A stretch of 11,006 nucleotides of DNA from Halarsenatibacter sp964462585. Its GTDB lineage: Bacteria > Bacillota > Halanaerobiia > Halanaerobiales > Halarsenatibacteraceae. Under the pieces are notes generated by a model. The model searched no databases and was not told the origin of the DNA. It worked only from the letters and a program-made list of their open reading frames with translations. The DNA lies in assembly GCA_964462585.1 (NCBI GenBank), contig CAYXAK010000060.1, positions 1 through 11,006 of the forward strand. Reading direction: 5' to 3'. Position numbers and translations under genes: made by a program. Shown piece after piece: positions 1 through 6,861 of the stretch; within the stretch, counting starts at the first letter, position 1, and each line of letters starts with the position of its first letter.

Positions 1-55
1 CATCAGCATACATCCGCTAGAGTGAAACTCCCTCCTCTAACTGGATGAATACTAA

Positions 56-90
56 CTCCCCCCTGAAGATCCGGGGGGAGTTTTTGTTTT
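56..90 (+). terminator. Rho-independent terminator of an upstream gene
   Basis: An 8-bp GC-rich stem (CTCCCCCC at 56-63 pairing with GGGGGGAG at 73-80) is followed directly by TTTTTGTTTT. This is the classic intrinsic terminator layout on the plus strand, so it probably ends a gene lying left of the window. On the minus strand the same hairpin sits about 30 bases beyond the end of the PfkB-type kinase gene, but it lacks a good U tract in that direction. It could still help end that transcript. Confidence 0.8.
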
Positions 91-121
91 GGTTATTTAA
101 TACTAACTCGTCCGATATCTT

Positions 122-1153
122 TCAATTTACCGCCAGAGCATCCAGCTTTTTCTGCAGTTTGCTTCTCTCCAGCTTCCCGCTCAAGGCCGAGCCCGGGGAC
201 AGCTCTTTCTTCAGAGAACGAGCAGCAGCCGTCACACCGTAGCCCAGGCTGCAGGCAGCACCACAAAAATTGCCCATAAGTGCCGCTTCGGCGGTATCAA
301 AGCCCCTTTCTTTAGCCCAGATAAAGCCGGCGGCCAGACTGTCGCCGGCTCCTGTGGTATCGAGCGGATCGATCTCAAAACCAGCCACCTCATTCACTTC
401 ATCCAGCTGGCGGCTGTAAAGCCATGAACCTCTCCCGCCGCGGCTGACCACAACCTCCTCCAGATCAAGGCATTCAGCCATCTCCCTTAACAGATCCGGC
501 CGCAGATCACCTGTTAGATTGGTAAATTCATCCTCATTGAGGAATATAACATCGCAGATATCCAGAAGCTGTAGATCCAGCTCGCCCTCTATGCCCGCCC
601 GGCGGGAGAAAAGATGGGAGATCACCGCCCCGACCGTAATCCCAGCCAGCTCAGATTCCATGCCCCTAAGCCAGGATAGAAGCTGCCGGCGCTGCTCTTC
701 ATGTAAAAAGAGATAGGCTGAAAGCAGGAGAAAATCCCACCTTTCCGGCTCCGGCAGCCTCTCCGCCCGCCGGCTGTAATTTACAGGCTCGCGGTTGACA
801 CCGCGGTAGCCGAACATGGTTCTCTCCCCGTCCGGTGTGATGGCACAGAAGAAGAGCCCGGATCTTCCCGGCAGTGTCTCGATGCCGGCCCTCTCTATCT
901 CCAGATCGTCCATAAGCTCCCGCGCTATCCCCCCGGGAAAGCTGCGGCCGGTGCTGGCCAGGGGATAGGGCTCAGCCCCCAGCGCTTTGAGCATCTGGGT
1001 CAGATTCATGGCCGCCCCGCCCAGTCCCACTTGCAGATTGTCGGTATTCATACCCTGGCCCTTTTGCGGCAGGTCGGGAAACTCGCCGTATTGATCAACA
1101 TTTATATCGCCCAGAATAGCTCCCATCAGAGCCTCTTTCTGCCCTGCACTCAT
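122..1153 (-). CDS. PfkB/ribokinase-family carbohydrate kinase
   Basis: A 343-residue kinase of the PfkB/ribokinase fold, expected to phosphorylate a sugar, sugar phosphate or nucleoside with ATP in the cytoplasm. The N-terminal strand (ILGDINVD) and the glycine pair GGAAMN near residues 45-50 mark the substrate-binding lid. FLNEDEF and VVVSRGGRGSW are typical central elements. The C-terminal signature DTTGAGDSLAAGF starts at residue 265 and places the catalytic base at about D271. The length fits the family. The start is set by GAGGTGG just upstream (minus strand, about 1159-1165) and by a TAA codon in frame immediately before the ATG. The gene is divergent from the polymerase gene and shares a ~120-bp intergenic region with it. 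The substrate cannot be read from the sequence; fructose, 2-keto-3-deoxygluconate, ribose or a nucleoside are all possible. Confidence 0.9.
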   Translation of the reverse strand: MSAGQKEALMGAILGDINVDQYGEFPDLPQKGQGMNTDNLQVGLGGAAMNLTQMLKALGAEPYPLASTGRSFPGGIARELMDDLEIERAGIETLPGRSGLFFCAITPDGERTMFGYRGVNREPVNYSRRAERLPEPERWDFLLLSAYLFLHEEQRRQLLSWLRGMESELAGITVGAVISHLFSRRAGIEGELDLQLLDICDVIFLNEDEFTNLTGDLRPDLLREMAECLDLEEVVVSRGGRGSWLYSRQLDEVNEVAGFEIDPLDTTGAGDSLAAGFIWAKERGFDTAEAALMGNFCGAACSLGYGVTAAARSLKKELSPGSALSGKLERSKLQKKLDALAVN

Positions 1154-1205
1154 GCTTTACCACCTCATTATTTTTATTCTCCACCATCACATGATTACCT
1201 CCCGC

Positions 1206-1246
1206 CGAAAACTAGTTTGCATTTACAAACTCCTGTATGCTATACT
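1206..1246 (+). promoter_or_regulatory. Promoter with LexA-like box upstream of Y-family polymerase
   Basis: An extended -10 (TGC followed by TATACT at 1241-1246) lies 27 bp before the GTG start at 1274. Upstream, CGAAAACTAGTTTG (1206-1219) matches 8 of the 10 fixed bases of the Gram-positive LexA/DinR box CGAAC-N4-GTTCG and overlaps the place where a -35 element would sit. The -35 itself is poor (TTTGCA or TTGCAT, 19 or 18 bp from the -10). A repressor there would block RNA polymerase, which fits SOS control of a translesion polymerase. The LexA assignment is inference from two half-site matches. Confidence 0.4.
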
Positions 1247-1273
1247 TAAATACACCTGTTTGGAGGTGGGAGT

Positions 1274-2596
1274 GTGGGCATAAAAAAGCCGCTCTACATA
1301 ACGAAAGCTGAAGAGGAATACGAGAAGGGCATAATCTCCCCCCCTGTCTCCTATGACGAGATGCCCTCCCGGGAGGTGATGTGCCTGGATATGAAATCCT
1401 TCTACGCCAGTGTGGAAGCGGTCGAGAGGGGGCTTGACCCTTTCACCAAAATGATTGCGGTGGTCGGCGACAGAGAACGGCCGGGTTCGGTGGTGCTGGC
1501 AGCCTCACCCCCTCTCAAACATAAGTATCATGTGGGCACGGGAGATCGCTGCCGTGATCTGCCCCGGGAGGATGATCTTCTCATCGTCGAGCCCCGCATG
1601 TCGCTCTACATAGAGCGCTCGGCCGCCATCACCGAGCTGCTGACGGAGTTTGCCCCCATCGACGATATTTTCACCTACTCCATAGATGAATCCTGGATCG
1701 ATCTCACCGATGTTCCCCCACATGATAAAAATCCACGCTGCAAAGCCCGTCTTATCCAGCGCCAGATATATGATCGTTTCCAGCTGGTGACCAGTATGGG
1801 CCTGGGTCCCAATATGTTCATCGCCAAGGTGGCGATGGATATAGAGGGCAAAAAGACGGGCCTGGCTCACTGGGATTATGAGGATATACCCCGCAAACTC
1901 TGGCCCGTTAAGCTCTCGGACTGCTGGGGGATAGGCAGCCGCCTGGAAAAAAAGCTGAATCAAAAATCCCTGAAAAAGGTGGGTGATCTGGCCCGGCTGC
2001 AGGAGGGCACACTGGAGAAAAGATTGGGAAAGAAAGGCAGACAGCTCTACCGCCACGCCTGGGGGATTGATTACAGCCAGCCCGGAGGGCTCTATGACGA
2101 AAGAACAAAGAGCATAGGCCGGGGAATAACCCTCTACGAGAGCTGTTATGAAGAGGATGAGCTCATCTCGATTATCTATAATCTGGCCGAGGAGATCGGT
2201 TTCAGAGCCCGCCGGCAGGGCCTGGCCGGACGCACCGTATCACTCAGTCTGAGCTACAGCTACCGCCATCCCTCCTCCGGCTTTCAGGCCCAGAGAACCG
2301 AGGACCAGCCCTTCAATCTCGAAGGTGAGATAGTGCGACTCTGCCGGCAGCTTCTGCAGGAAAACTATCCCGGAGCCCCGGTGCGCAAGGTCTCCGTTTC
2401 ACTCGGTAATCTGCAGCCGGCAGAGACGATACAGCTGGACTTCTTTTCCCGGCGCAGAAAAGAATACAAACTGGCCCGAACCCGCGATGATATACGCCGC
2501 CGCCACGGACCGGCGGCTTTAAGCTTCGGGCGCAGCCTCTGCCGAAAACAGCTCTCACAGCGCATCAAAGATAATATCGGCGGCCACAAAGCCTAA
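1274..2596 (+). CDS. Y-family DNA polymerase (UvrX/YqjW-like)
   Basis: A 440-residue translesion DNA polymerase of the UmuC/DinB superfamily. It would copy across damaged template bases at low fidelity. All three catalytic carboxylates are visible: D39 in DMKSFYASVE and D138-E139 in YSIDESWID. Y44 occupies the steric-gate position. A helix-hairpin-helix-like stretch (CWGIGSRLEKKL, then VGDLARL) follows the palm, and the little-finger region covers roughly residues 280-420. The ~35-residue N-terminal extension before the catalytic core and the SIDESW motif resemble the Bacillus UvrX/YqjW group more than classical DinB. The start is GTG at 1274 behind GGAGGTGG at 1262-1269. Genes of this group are frequent on plasmids and prophages as well as chromosomes. 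No clear terminator follows. SOS regulation is suggested by the LexA-like box upstream. Confidence 0.9.
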   Translation: MGIKKPLYITKAEEEYEKGIISPPVSYDEMPSREVMCLDMKSFYASVEAVERGLDPFTKMIAVVGDRERPGSVVLAASPPLKHKYHVGTGDRCRDLPREDDLLIVEPRMSLYIERSAAITELLTEFAPIDDIFTYSIDESWIDLTDVPPHDKNPRCKARLIQRQIYDRFQLVTSMGLGPNMFIAKVAMDIEGKKTGLAHWDYEDIPRKLWPVKLSDCWGIGSRLEKKLNQKSLKKVGDLARLQEGTLEKRLGKKGRQLYRHAWGIDYSQPGGLYDERTKSIGRGITLYESCYEEDELISIIYNLAEEIGFRARRQGLAGRTVSLSLSYSYRHPSSGFQAQRTEDQPFNLEGEIVRLCRQLLQENYPGAPVRKVSVSLGNLQPAETIQLDFFSRRRKEYKLARTRDDIRRRHGPAALSFGRSLCRKQLSQRIKDNIGGHKA

Positions 2597-2689
2597 AATC
2601 CCTCTATCCCTTGCAGGTACAGTCGCTATATGATAATCTCGGAGTGAAATACATTACATAATAATATAGAGATAACAGGAGGGTTCTGG

Positions 2690-3124
2690 ATGCTACAGGG
2701 ATTTTTGTTTTCCATGCTGGCAGGGCTGTTCATAGCCCTGCAGTCTATATTCAATGCCCGCCTGGGCGAGGCGGCCGGTCTCTGGCCTTCCAATGCCTTC
2801 GTCCACGGCAGCGGCTTTCTGCTGGCCCTTTTCATATTGCTGACCGTCAGCAGTGATCTGAGCCTCACCTCCTTTACGGCCGTAAAACCTCACTATCTGC
2901 TGGGAGGAGCTCTGGGAGTGGGCATCATCTTCTCCGTCATGCAGGGCGTTTCTCTGCTGGGCGCCAGCTTCGCCATCGCTGTCATCATAGTTACACAGGT
3001 GCTGGTAACATTCGTCATCAACTATTTTGGCATCTTCGGCGAGCCCGTCATAGAGATTACGCTCACACGTATTGTGGGGCTGGTCATGATGATAGCGGGC
3101 TTTCTGCTCTATCAGCTTCACTGA
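2690..3124 (+). CDS. YdcZ/DUF606-family small DMT-type membrane protein
   Basis: A 144-residue, almost wholly hydrophobic protein with five predicted membrane segments (about residues 2-20, 38-54, 68-90, 92-114 and 122-141). The opening pattern AGLFIALQSIFNARLGE and the second half with GVGIIFSVMQGV and AIAVIIVTQVLVTFVINYFG are typical of the YdcZ (DUF606) branch of the drug/metabolite transporter superfamily, whose members are about this length. The substrate is unknown. ATG at 2690 is preceded by AGGAGGG (2677-2683) at good spacing. It may share a transcript with the next gene, 37 bp downstream. Function beyond probable transport is not inferable. Confidence 0.85.
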   Translation: MLQGFLFSMLAGLFIALQSIFNARLGEAAGLWPSNAFVHGSGFLLALFILLTVSSDLSLTSFTAVKPHYLLGGALGVGIIFSVMQGVSLLGASFAIAVIIVTQVLVTFVINYFGIFGEPVIEITLTRIVGLVMMIAGFLLYQLH

Positions 3125-3161
3125 GAAGCTAAAAATAACAGCACATGAGGGGGAATACCCC

Positions 3162-4313
3162 GTGGGGAAAGAAAAGAAAATGCCGGTGAATAAATGCTGT
3201 TCCGATACTCTTTTTTTAACCGCTCTGTTTATGCTCCTGCTCTGCAGTTTGCTGCTTCTCCTCTCCTCTTTTATCATAGCCAGGCCGGTCCGGGCCCTGA
3301 CGGCCGGGGAGATACGGGCACATTTTATCGATGTGGGCCAGGGTGATGCCATCCTGATCAAAGCTCTGAACTCTGAGGAGGATGAGCGCAGAAAACTGCT
3401 GATAGATTCCGGGCCTAACCATGCCGGCAAAACTGTTGTGAGCTATCTGGAGGAACTGGAGATTGAGACCATCCATATGGCCATAGCCACACATCCCCAT
3501 GCCGATCACATAGGGGGTTTTACCGATGTGCTGGCTTCATTCGAGCTGGAGAAGATGATCGACCCGAAAGTGGAACATGACACCATAACCTACAGGGAGT
3601 ATGAAGAGGCTTTAGCCGAAAATGAGGTGGAGGTGATCGGGGCCAGAGCCGGCAGTGTGAAAGAGCTGGCAGAGGGTGTGGAGATTAAAATATTGAATCC
3701 CGAAGAGCCGGGCGGGCGCGATCCCCATAGAGAAAATGTGGTAGCCCGGCTCAGCTTTAGAGATACGGCCTTTATGTTCACCGGCGATGCAGAGATCGAA
3801 GTGGAGGAGAAAATTATCACCCGCTTTGATGAAGTTGAGAGCGAACTGCTCAAGGTCGGCCACCACGGCTCCCGCACCTCCACCGGTCAGCGATTTCTGG
3901 AGGCGGTGAAGCCGGTCATGGGAGTAATCCAGGCCGGCTACGACAACCGCTATGGACATCCCCATGAGGAGGTGCTTTACAGACTGGAAGAGCACGGTGT
4001 CGATATCTATCGCACAGATCTGCAGGGCGATCTTCTCTTTACTTCCTGCGGCCAGGAGATAATCCCCGATCAAAAGCCGCAGGATGTCGATGCTGACAGG
4101 CCTCACGCTCCGGAGGAAAAGATCAAAATCAATGTCAATACTGCCGGCTATGACGAGCTGCAGGAGATCACAGGCATCGGCCCCGCCATAGCCGAAAATA
4201 TAATTGCCTACCGGGAGGAACACGGGCCTTTCAGCAAACCCGAAGAGCTGAAGAATGTGAGCGGCATCGGCCCGGCCCGCCTGGAGGATATGCTGGATGA
4301 GATTGAACTTTAA
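3162..4313 (+). CDS. Exported ComEC-type MBL-fold hydrolase fused to ComEA-like HhH domain
   Basis: A 383-residue protein with three parts. Residues 16-45 form a hydrophobic signal sequence ending in PVRA, a plausible signal peptidase I site, so the rest likely acts outside the membrane. Residues 52-300 form a metallo-beta-lactamase fold like the C-terminal part of ComEC/Rec2: HFIDVGQGD, IDSGPN, the metal-binding THPHADH (111-116), TGDAE (207-211) and KVGHHGS (231-237). Residues ~322-383 carry two helix-hairpin-helix units (NVNTAGYDELQEITGIGPA, then NVSGIGPARLE) as in ComEA, a DNA receptor. The ComEC membrane channel is missing, so this is probably a secreted or anchored nuclease or phosphodiesterase that binds DNA rather than an uptake channel. 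Start chosen: GTG at 3162, 8 bases after GAGGGGG (3147-3153); ATG at 3180 is the alternative. GGGG/CCCC (3150-3161) can fold over the ribosome site. Confidence 0.85.
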   Translation: MGKEKKMPVNKCCSDTLFLTALFMLLLCSLLLLLSSFIIARPVRALTAGEIRAHFIDVGQGDAILIKALNSEEDERRKLLIDSGPNHAGKTVVSYLEELEIETIHMAIATHPHADHIGGFTDVLASFELEKMIDPKVEHDTITYREYEEALAENEVEVIGARAGSVKELAEGVEIKILNPEEPGGRDPHRENVVARLSFRDTAFMFTGDAEIEVEEKIITRFDEVESELLKVGHHGSRTSTGQRFLEAVKPVMGVIQAGYDNRYGHPHEEVLYRLEEHGVDIYRTDLQGDLLFTSCGQEIIPDQKPQDVDADRPHAPEEKIKINVNTAGYDELQEITGIGPAIAENIIAYREEHGPFSKPEELKNVSGIGPARLEDMLDEIEL

Positions 4314-4331
4314 CATTCAGAAAAGTTACCA

Positions 4332-4341
4332 CCTGTACAGG
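4332..4341. repeat. Perfect 10-bp palindrome between convergent genes
   Basis: CCTGTACAGG is a perfect palindrome in the 35-bp gap between the convergent MBL-HhH and nucleoside hydrolase genes. No T run follows on either strand, so it is not a standard intrinsic terminator. It is recorded because it is the only structure in that gap. Confidence 0.3.
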
Positions 4342-4348
4342 ACATAAA

Positions 4349-5296
4349 CTAATATCTGGCCAGGGCTTTTTTGACCATATGCCTGAACTTAGGGGCATCG
4401 ACCTCCAGGGCTACATGCATATTGGGCTCCCCAAATGTCAGCCCATCATAATCCACCACGGTAGCCCCTCTGGTATATCTCCCCTCACATTCCACCTTCA
4501 CCGGCAGATGCTCGGTTTTGAGCACTTTATCATCCAGAGCGGCAGCTACAGCCAGGGGATCGTGAAGCGGACAGCCTTCCATATCAAGTTTTTCCCGATG
4601 ATACTGCAGGAAAAATTCCAGCAGCTCACCCGCCATCTCTGCTACGGGATTGCCCATCTCCTTTATCTCCTCTATATCATCAGGATAGAACATAGCCTCT
4701 CTGGTCACATCCAGCCCCACCATCGTCTTCTCTATATCTGCTTCAAATACTATATGGGCCGCTTCGGGATCGACAAGTATGTTAAATTCGGCCGCCGCCG
4801 TTCTGTTGCCGCCCCTTACCGCCCCGCCCATCAATATTATCTCCTCTATCCGGTCAGCTATACCAGGAGCACCTTTGAGAGCAGCTGCTATATTGGTAAG
4901 AGGTCCTGTCGGTATCAGTGTGACTTTATCCTCACATCTTCTTATCTCCTCAATTATAAATCTCACAGCATGCCTCTCTCCGGGCTTTCCCTGTGGCCCG
5001 GGAATTTCCGGGCCATCAAGACCTGATTCGCCATGCACATCCGGAGCTGTAATTAGCTGACGCACAAGAGGTTTTTCATAACCAGCATGGATATCTGTCT
5101 CTATACCGGCAAACTCCAGAACTCTCAAAGTATTTGCCGTTGTTTTCTCAAGTTCGTGATTGCCAGCAACCACTGTCACTCCCCTCACATCCAGCTCCGG
5201 GCGGGCAAAGGCCAGAAGCAATGCTATGGCATCATCATGGCCCGGGTCACAGTCTATAATGACATTTCTCTCTGAATCGATATCATCTATCTTCAT
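4349..5296 (-). CDS. Inosine-uridine preferring nucleoside hydrolase (IunH/RihA-like)
   Basis: A 315-residue nucleoside hydrolase that would split ribonucleosides into base and ribose for salvage. The calcium and ribose-binding motif IIDCDPGHDD lies at residues 13-22 with the family's DxDxGxDD aspartates. Further landmarks are TLIPTGPLTNIA, ILMGGAV, AEFNILVDPEAA (catalytic-site Asn and Asp) and HDPLAVAAAL near the C terminus. An in-frame ATG exists at 5386, but I place the start at 5296. GGAGAGGGGTGG precedes it by 5 bases, the resulting length fits the family, and a promoter (-35 TTGATA, -10 TATTAT) lies between the two candidate starts. It is convergent with the MBL-HhH gene. Base preference cannot be determined. 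It could pair functionally with the PfkB-type kinase in nucleoside or ribose use, but that is only a guess from proximity. Confidence 0.88.
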   Translation of the reverse strand: MKIDDIDSERNVIIDCDPGHDDAIALLLAFARPELDVRGVTVVAGNHELEKTTANTLRVLEFAGIETDIHAGYEKPLVRQLITAPDVHGESGLDGPEIPGPQGKPGERHAVRFIIEEIRRCEDKVTLIPTGPLTNIAAALKGAPGIADRIEEIILMGGAVRGGNRTAAAEFNILVDPEAAHIVFEADIEKTMVGLDVTREAMFYPDDIEEIKEMGNPVAEMAGELLEFFLQYHREKLDMEGCPLHDPLAVAAALDDKVLKTEHLPVKVECEGRYTRGATVVDYDGLTFGEPNMHVALEVDAPKFRHMVKKALARY

Positions 5297-5317
5297 AATT
5301 ACCACCCCTCTCCTATT

Positions 5318-5346
5318 ATAATATCCCATCGACAGCACACTATCAA
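5318..5346 (-). promoter_or_regulatory. Promoter of the nucleoside hydrolase gene
   Basis: Reading the minus strand, TTGATA (5346-5341) and TATTAT (5323-5318) are separated by 17 bp. Transcription would start near 5311 and give a very short leader holding only the ribosome binding site. This supports the start at 5296 over the upstream in-frame ATG. Confidence 0.55.
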
Positions 5347-5528
5347 TTGTGAGCTTACCTGGCAATGTATTAATAGATAGATACATATATGTATGGATAT
5401 TTATTGGTTAATTTTCTGAAATATTTATATGTATATCCATACATTTATACATTAATTATATTTCAGGGAGATGGCTCCACGTTTATTGGAGAGCAGGTCG
5501 ATACAAATAATTATTTGTTAACTTTCTG

Positions 5529-5555
5529 AAATAAATATGTCAGACATATTTATTT
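5529..5555. repeat. 27-bp perfect palindrome
   Basis: Arms AAATAAATATGTC (5529-5541) and GACATATTTATTT (5543-5555) are exact reverse complements around a single central A. The left arm overlaps the end of the second copy of the TTTCWGAAATAW direct repeat. It is a probable protein-binding site or cruciform within the AT-rich region, perhaps for the RHH-like partition protein or Rep. Confidence 0.6.
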
Positions 5556-5700
5556 ACATATTCATATTTTTATACATATACACATTAATGTATTTATTTA
5601 TATACATAAGCACATATTCATACATTTATGTATATAAATATTTCTGTATATTATGAATTGCTATGTTTTGCGCAAAATAATCACTAAAATCGATCACATG

Positions 5701-5748
5701 GCTGCAGGTCCGGATAACGCCTCCAGCTTAAATCCCCGTATACACGGG
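5701..5748. repeat. Tandem hairpins in a GC-balanced island
   Basis: Inside the AT-rich stretch, GCTG-C-AGG (5701-5708) can pair with CCT-C-CAGC (5720-5727), seven pairs around one mismatch. Immediately after, CCCGT-ATAC-ACGGG (5735-5748) forms a clean 5-bp stem with a tetraloop. Possible readings are a structured RNA, a single-strand origin or primosome signal, or a binding site. Nothing in the sequence chooses between them. Confidence 0.35.
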
Positions 5749-5977
5749 TATTAACAGCACATATCAGATTATAATGTATAAATATATATTTTATAATTTT
5801 CTTACATATTTATATATGTCTTTATGCATATATGTAGATAATTATTTCATTATTTTCAAAAATATTTAAATATATTTCTATACAGACATGTAATTAAATA
5901 TTTTTGAGTATTATCATATATTTATATATTTAAATATTTATTTTTTACTATTTTATTTATTCTCAATTTTTAGCTGC

Positions 5978-5995
5978 CGGAAATTCCGTCGGAAT
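5978..5995. promoter_or_regulatory. Candidate operator upstream of parA
   Basis: Three alternating half-sites, CGGAA / TTCCG / CGGAA (5978-5994), form two overlapping perfect palindromes: CGGAA-A-TTCCG and ATTCCG-T-CGGAAT. They sit about 80 bp before the parA start, just upstream of a weak promoter-like pair (TTTTCA at 6007-6012, TATATT at 6029-6034). par operons are usually repressed by ParA or by their own centromere-binding protein, so an autoregulatory operator is a reasonable inference. Confidence 0.4.
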
Positions 5996-6075
5996 GAGGG
6001 AGGAGATTTTCACTCAATGGAGAAAATATATATTAACAATATAGAGGGTATATGTTTTCATTGAGAGGTGATATT

Positions 6076-6861
6076 ATGGCAAATATAATAAGCATAGTCA
6101 ACCAAAAAGGCGGTGTGGGTAAAACAACTACAACTCATAATTTAGGGTTTGCCCTGGCCGAAGAGGACAAGAACACCATGATAATGGATCTTGATCCCCA
6201 GATGAATCTATCTAATACCGTGGGCATAGACTGCTATGCTCAAAAACAGTCAATATATGATGTCCTCAGGGATAAAGAGCTTCCTCTGGGCAGTGTTATC
6301 AAGCAGACAGATCACGCAAACCTGGATATAATACCTTCAGCATTTGAGTTATCAGGGGCTGAGATAGAATTTACGCGCAGAATCAGTTCAGCTTCACTTC
6401 TATCCCGTTCTATAACAAATTCTATCAGAGAAGAATACGATTTTATAGTGATAGATTGCCCTCCAGCTCTGGGTATATTAACAATCAATGCCCTCAGCGC
6501 CTCCGATTATGTAATTATTCCCATGCAGGCCGAAGTATATGCACTTTACGGCATAGATATGCTGCTTTCCACAATAGAGGAGATCCAGGAAGAGACAAAT
6601 TCCGATCTTAAAATCATGGGCGTTCTCATCACCATGCATGACGGCAGACTCAGATTACATAAGGAGATGACTGAGAAGATCAATAATTACTTTAAGGATA
6701 AGGTATTCGACACACTGGTCAAAACCAATACCACCCTCAAAGAGGCGCAGAGCAATAATCAGTCTATCTTCGAATATGACGGCAGAGCCCGGGGTGCTAA
6801 AAATTATGAGGCTCTGGCCCAGGAGGTTATCGAGATATGTCAGACGACAGAAGTTCAATGA
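6076..6861 (+). CDS. parA: ParA/Soj-family partition ATPase
   Basis: A 261-residue Walker-type ATPase that would move plasmid or chromosome copies along the nucleoid. The deviant Walker A motif QKGGVGKTTT is at residues 10-19, A' (MDLDPQ) at 37-42 and Walker B (FIVIDCPPA) at 123-131. The Soj-type end includes GVLITMHD, TLKEAQSNNQSIFEYDGRARGAKNY and a closing helix. There is no N-terminal helix-turn-helix domain, so it is Soj-like/type Ib rather than P1-type. The start chosen is ATG at 6076 behind GAGAGGTG (6063-6070); an in-frame ATG at 6052 lacks a good ribosome site. It overlaps the next gene by 25 bp, so the two are likely translationally coupled. It lies next to an AT-rich repeat region and upstream of a replication initiator, pointing to plasmid-type maintenance. 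Confidence 0.93.
   Translation: MANIISIVNQKGGVGKTTTTHNLGFALAEEDKNTMIMDLDPQMNLSNTVGIDCYAQKQSIYDVLRDKELPLGSVIKQTDHANLDIIPSAFELSGAEIEFTRRISSASLLSRSITNSIREEYDFIVIDCPPALGILTINALSASDYVIIPMQAEVYALYGIDMLLSTIEEIQEETNSDLKIMGVLITMHDGRLRLHKEMTEKINNYFKDKVFDTLVKTNTTLKEAQSNNQSIFEYDGRARGAKNYEALAQEVIEICQTTEVQ

Larger units (their letters stand above)
5387..6000. repeat. AT-rich repeat region upstream of parA (candidate centromere/origin)
   Basis: About 600 bp without a credible gene, dominated by A and T with many TACATA, ATTCATAC and TATATG words. Specific structure: a 30-bp direct repeat at 5401-5430 and 5511-5540 (25 of 30 identical, exactly 110 bp apart); the box TTTCWGAAATAW at 5413-5424 and 5523-5534, with an inverted partial copy ending in ATATTTCAG (5458-5466) and a one-mismatch copy at 5854-5865; a 27-bp perfect palindrome at 5529-5555; TTTTGCGCAAAA at 5666-5677; and two more GC-balanced islands (5464-5500 and 5690-5750). 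Position in front of parA and its probable partner makes a partition site (parS) and/or an origin unwinding region the most natural reading. No clear DnaA box (TTATCCACA) was found. Confidence 0.6.

Noticed and set aside
1..48. Possible C-terminal tail of a plus-strand gene ending in TGA at 46-48
   Set aside because: Only 15 codons are visible in that frame and other frames also stop nearby; nothing recognisable, although the terminator at 56-90 implies some gene ends here.
1150..1205. Start-stop element on the minus strand (GGGAGGT then ATG-TGA) ahead of the kinase gene
   Set aside because: Short enough to be chance; no promoter evidence that this stretch is in the kinase leader.
1505..2056. 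183-residue minus-strand open frame opposite the polymerase gene
   Set aside because: It is the antisense shadow of a clearly recognised gene with no ribosome site or family features.
4332..4341. Bidirectional terminator between the convergent genes at 4314-4348
   Set aside because: The palindrome CCTGTACAGG has no loop of useful size and no T run on either side.
5297..5386. N-terminal extension of the nucleoside hydrolase from an ATG at 5386
   Set aside because: A promoter and strong ribosome site lie within the extension, just before the ATG at 5296, and the extension has no family similarity.
5401..5640. chromosomal oriC with DnaA boxes
   Set aside because: No TTATCCACA-type box or close cluster could be found, and no dnaA or dnaN is present.
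5301..6050. CRISPR array in the AT-rich repeats
   Set aside because: Repeats are few, diverged, short and not regularly spaced with unique spacers; no cas genes nearby.
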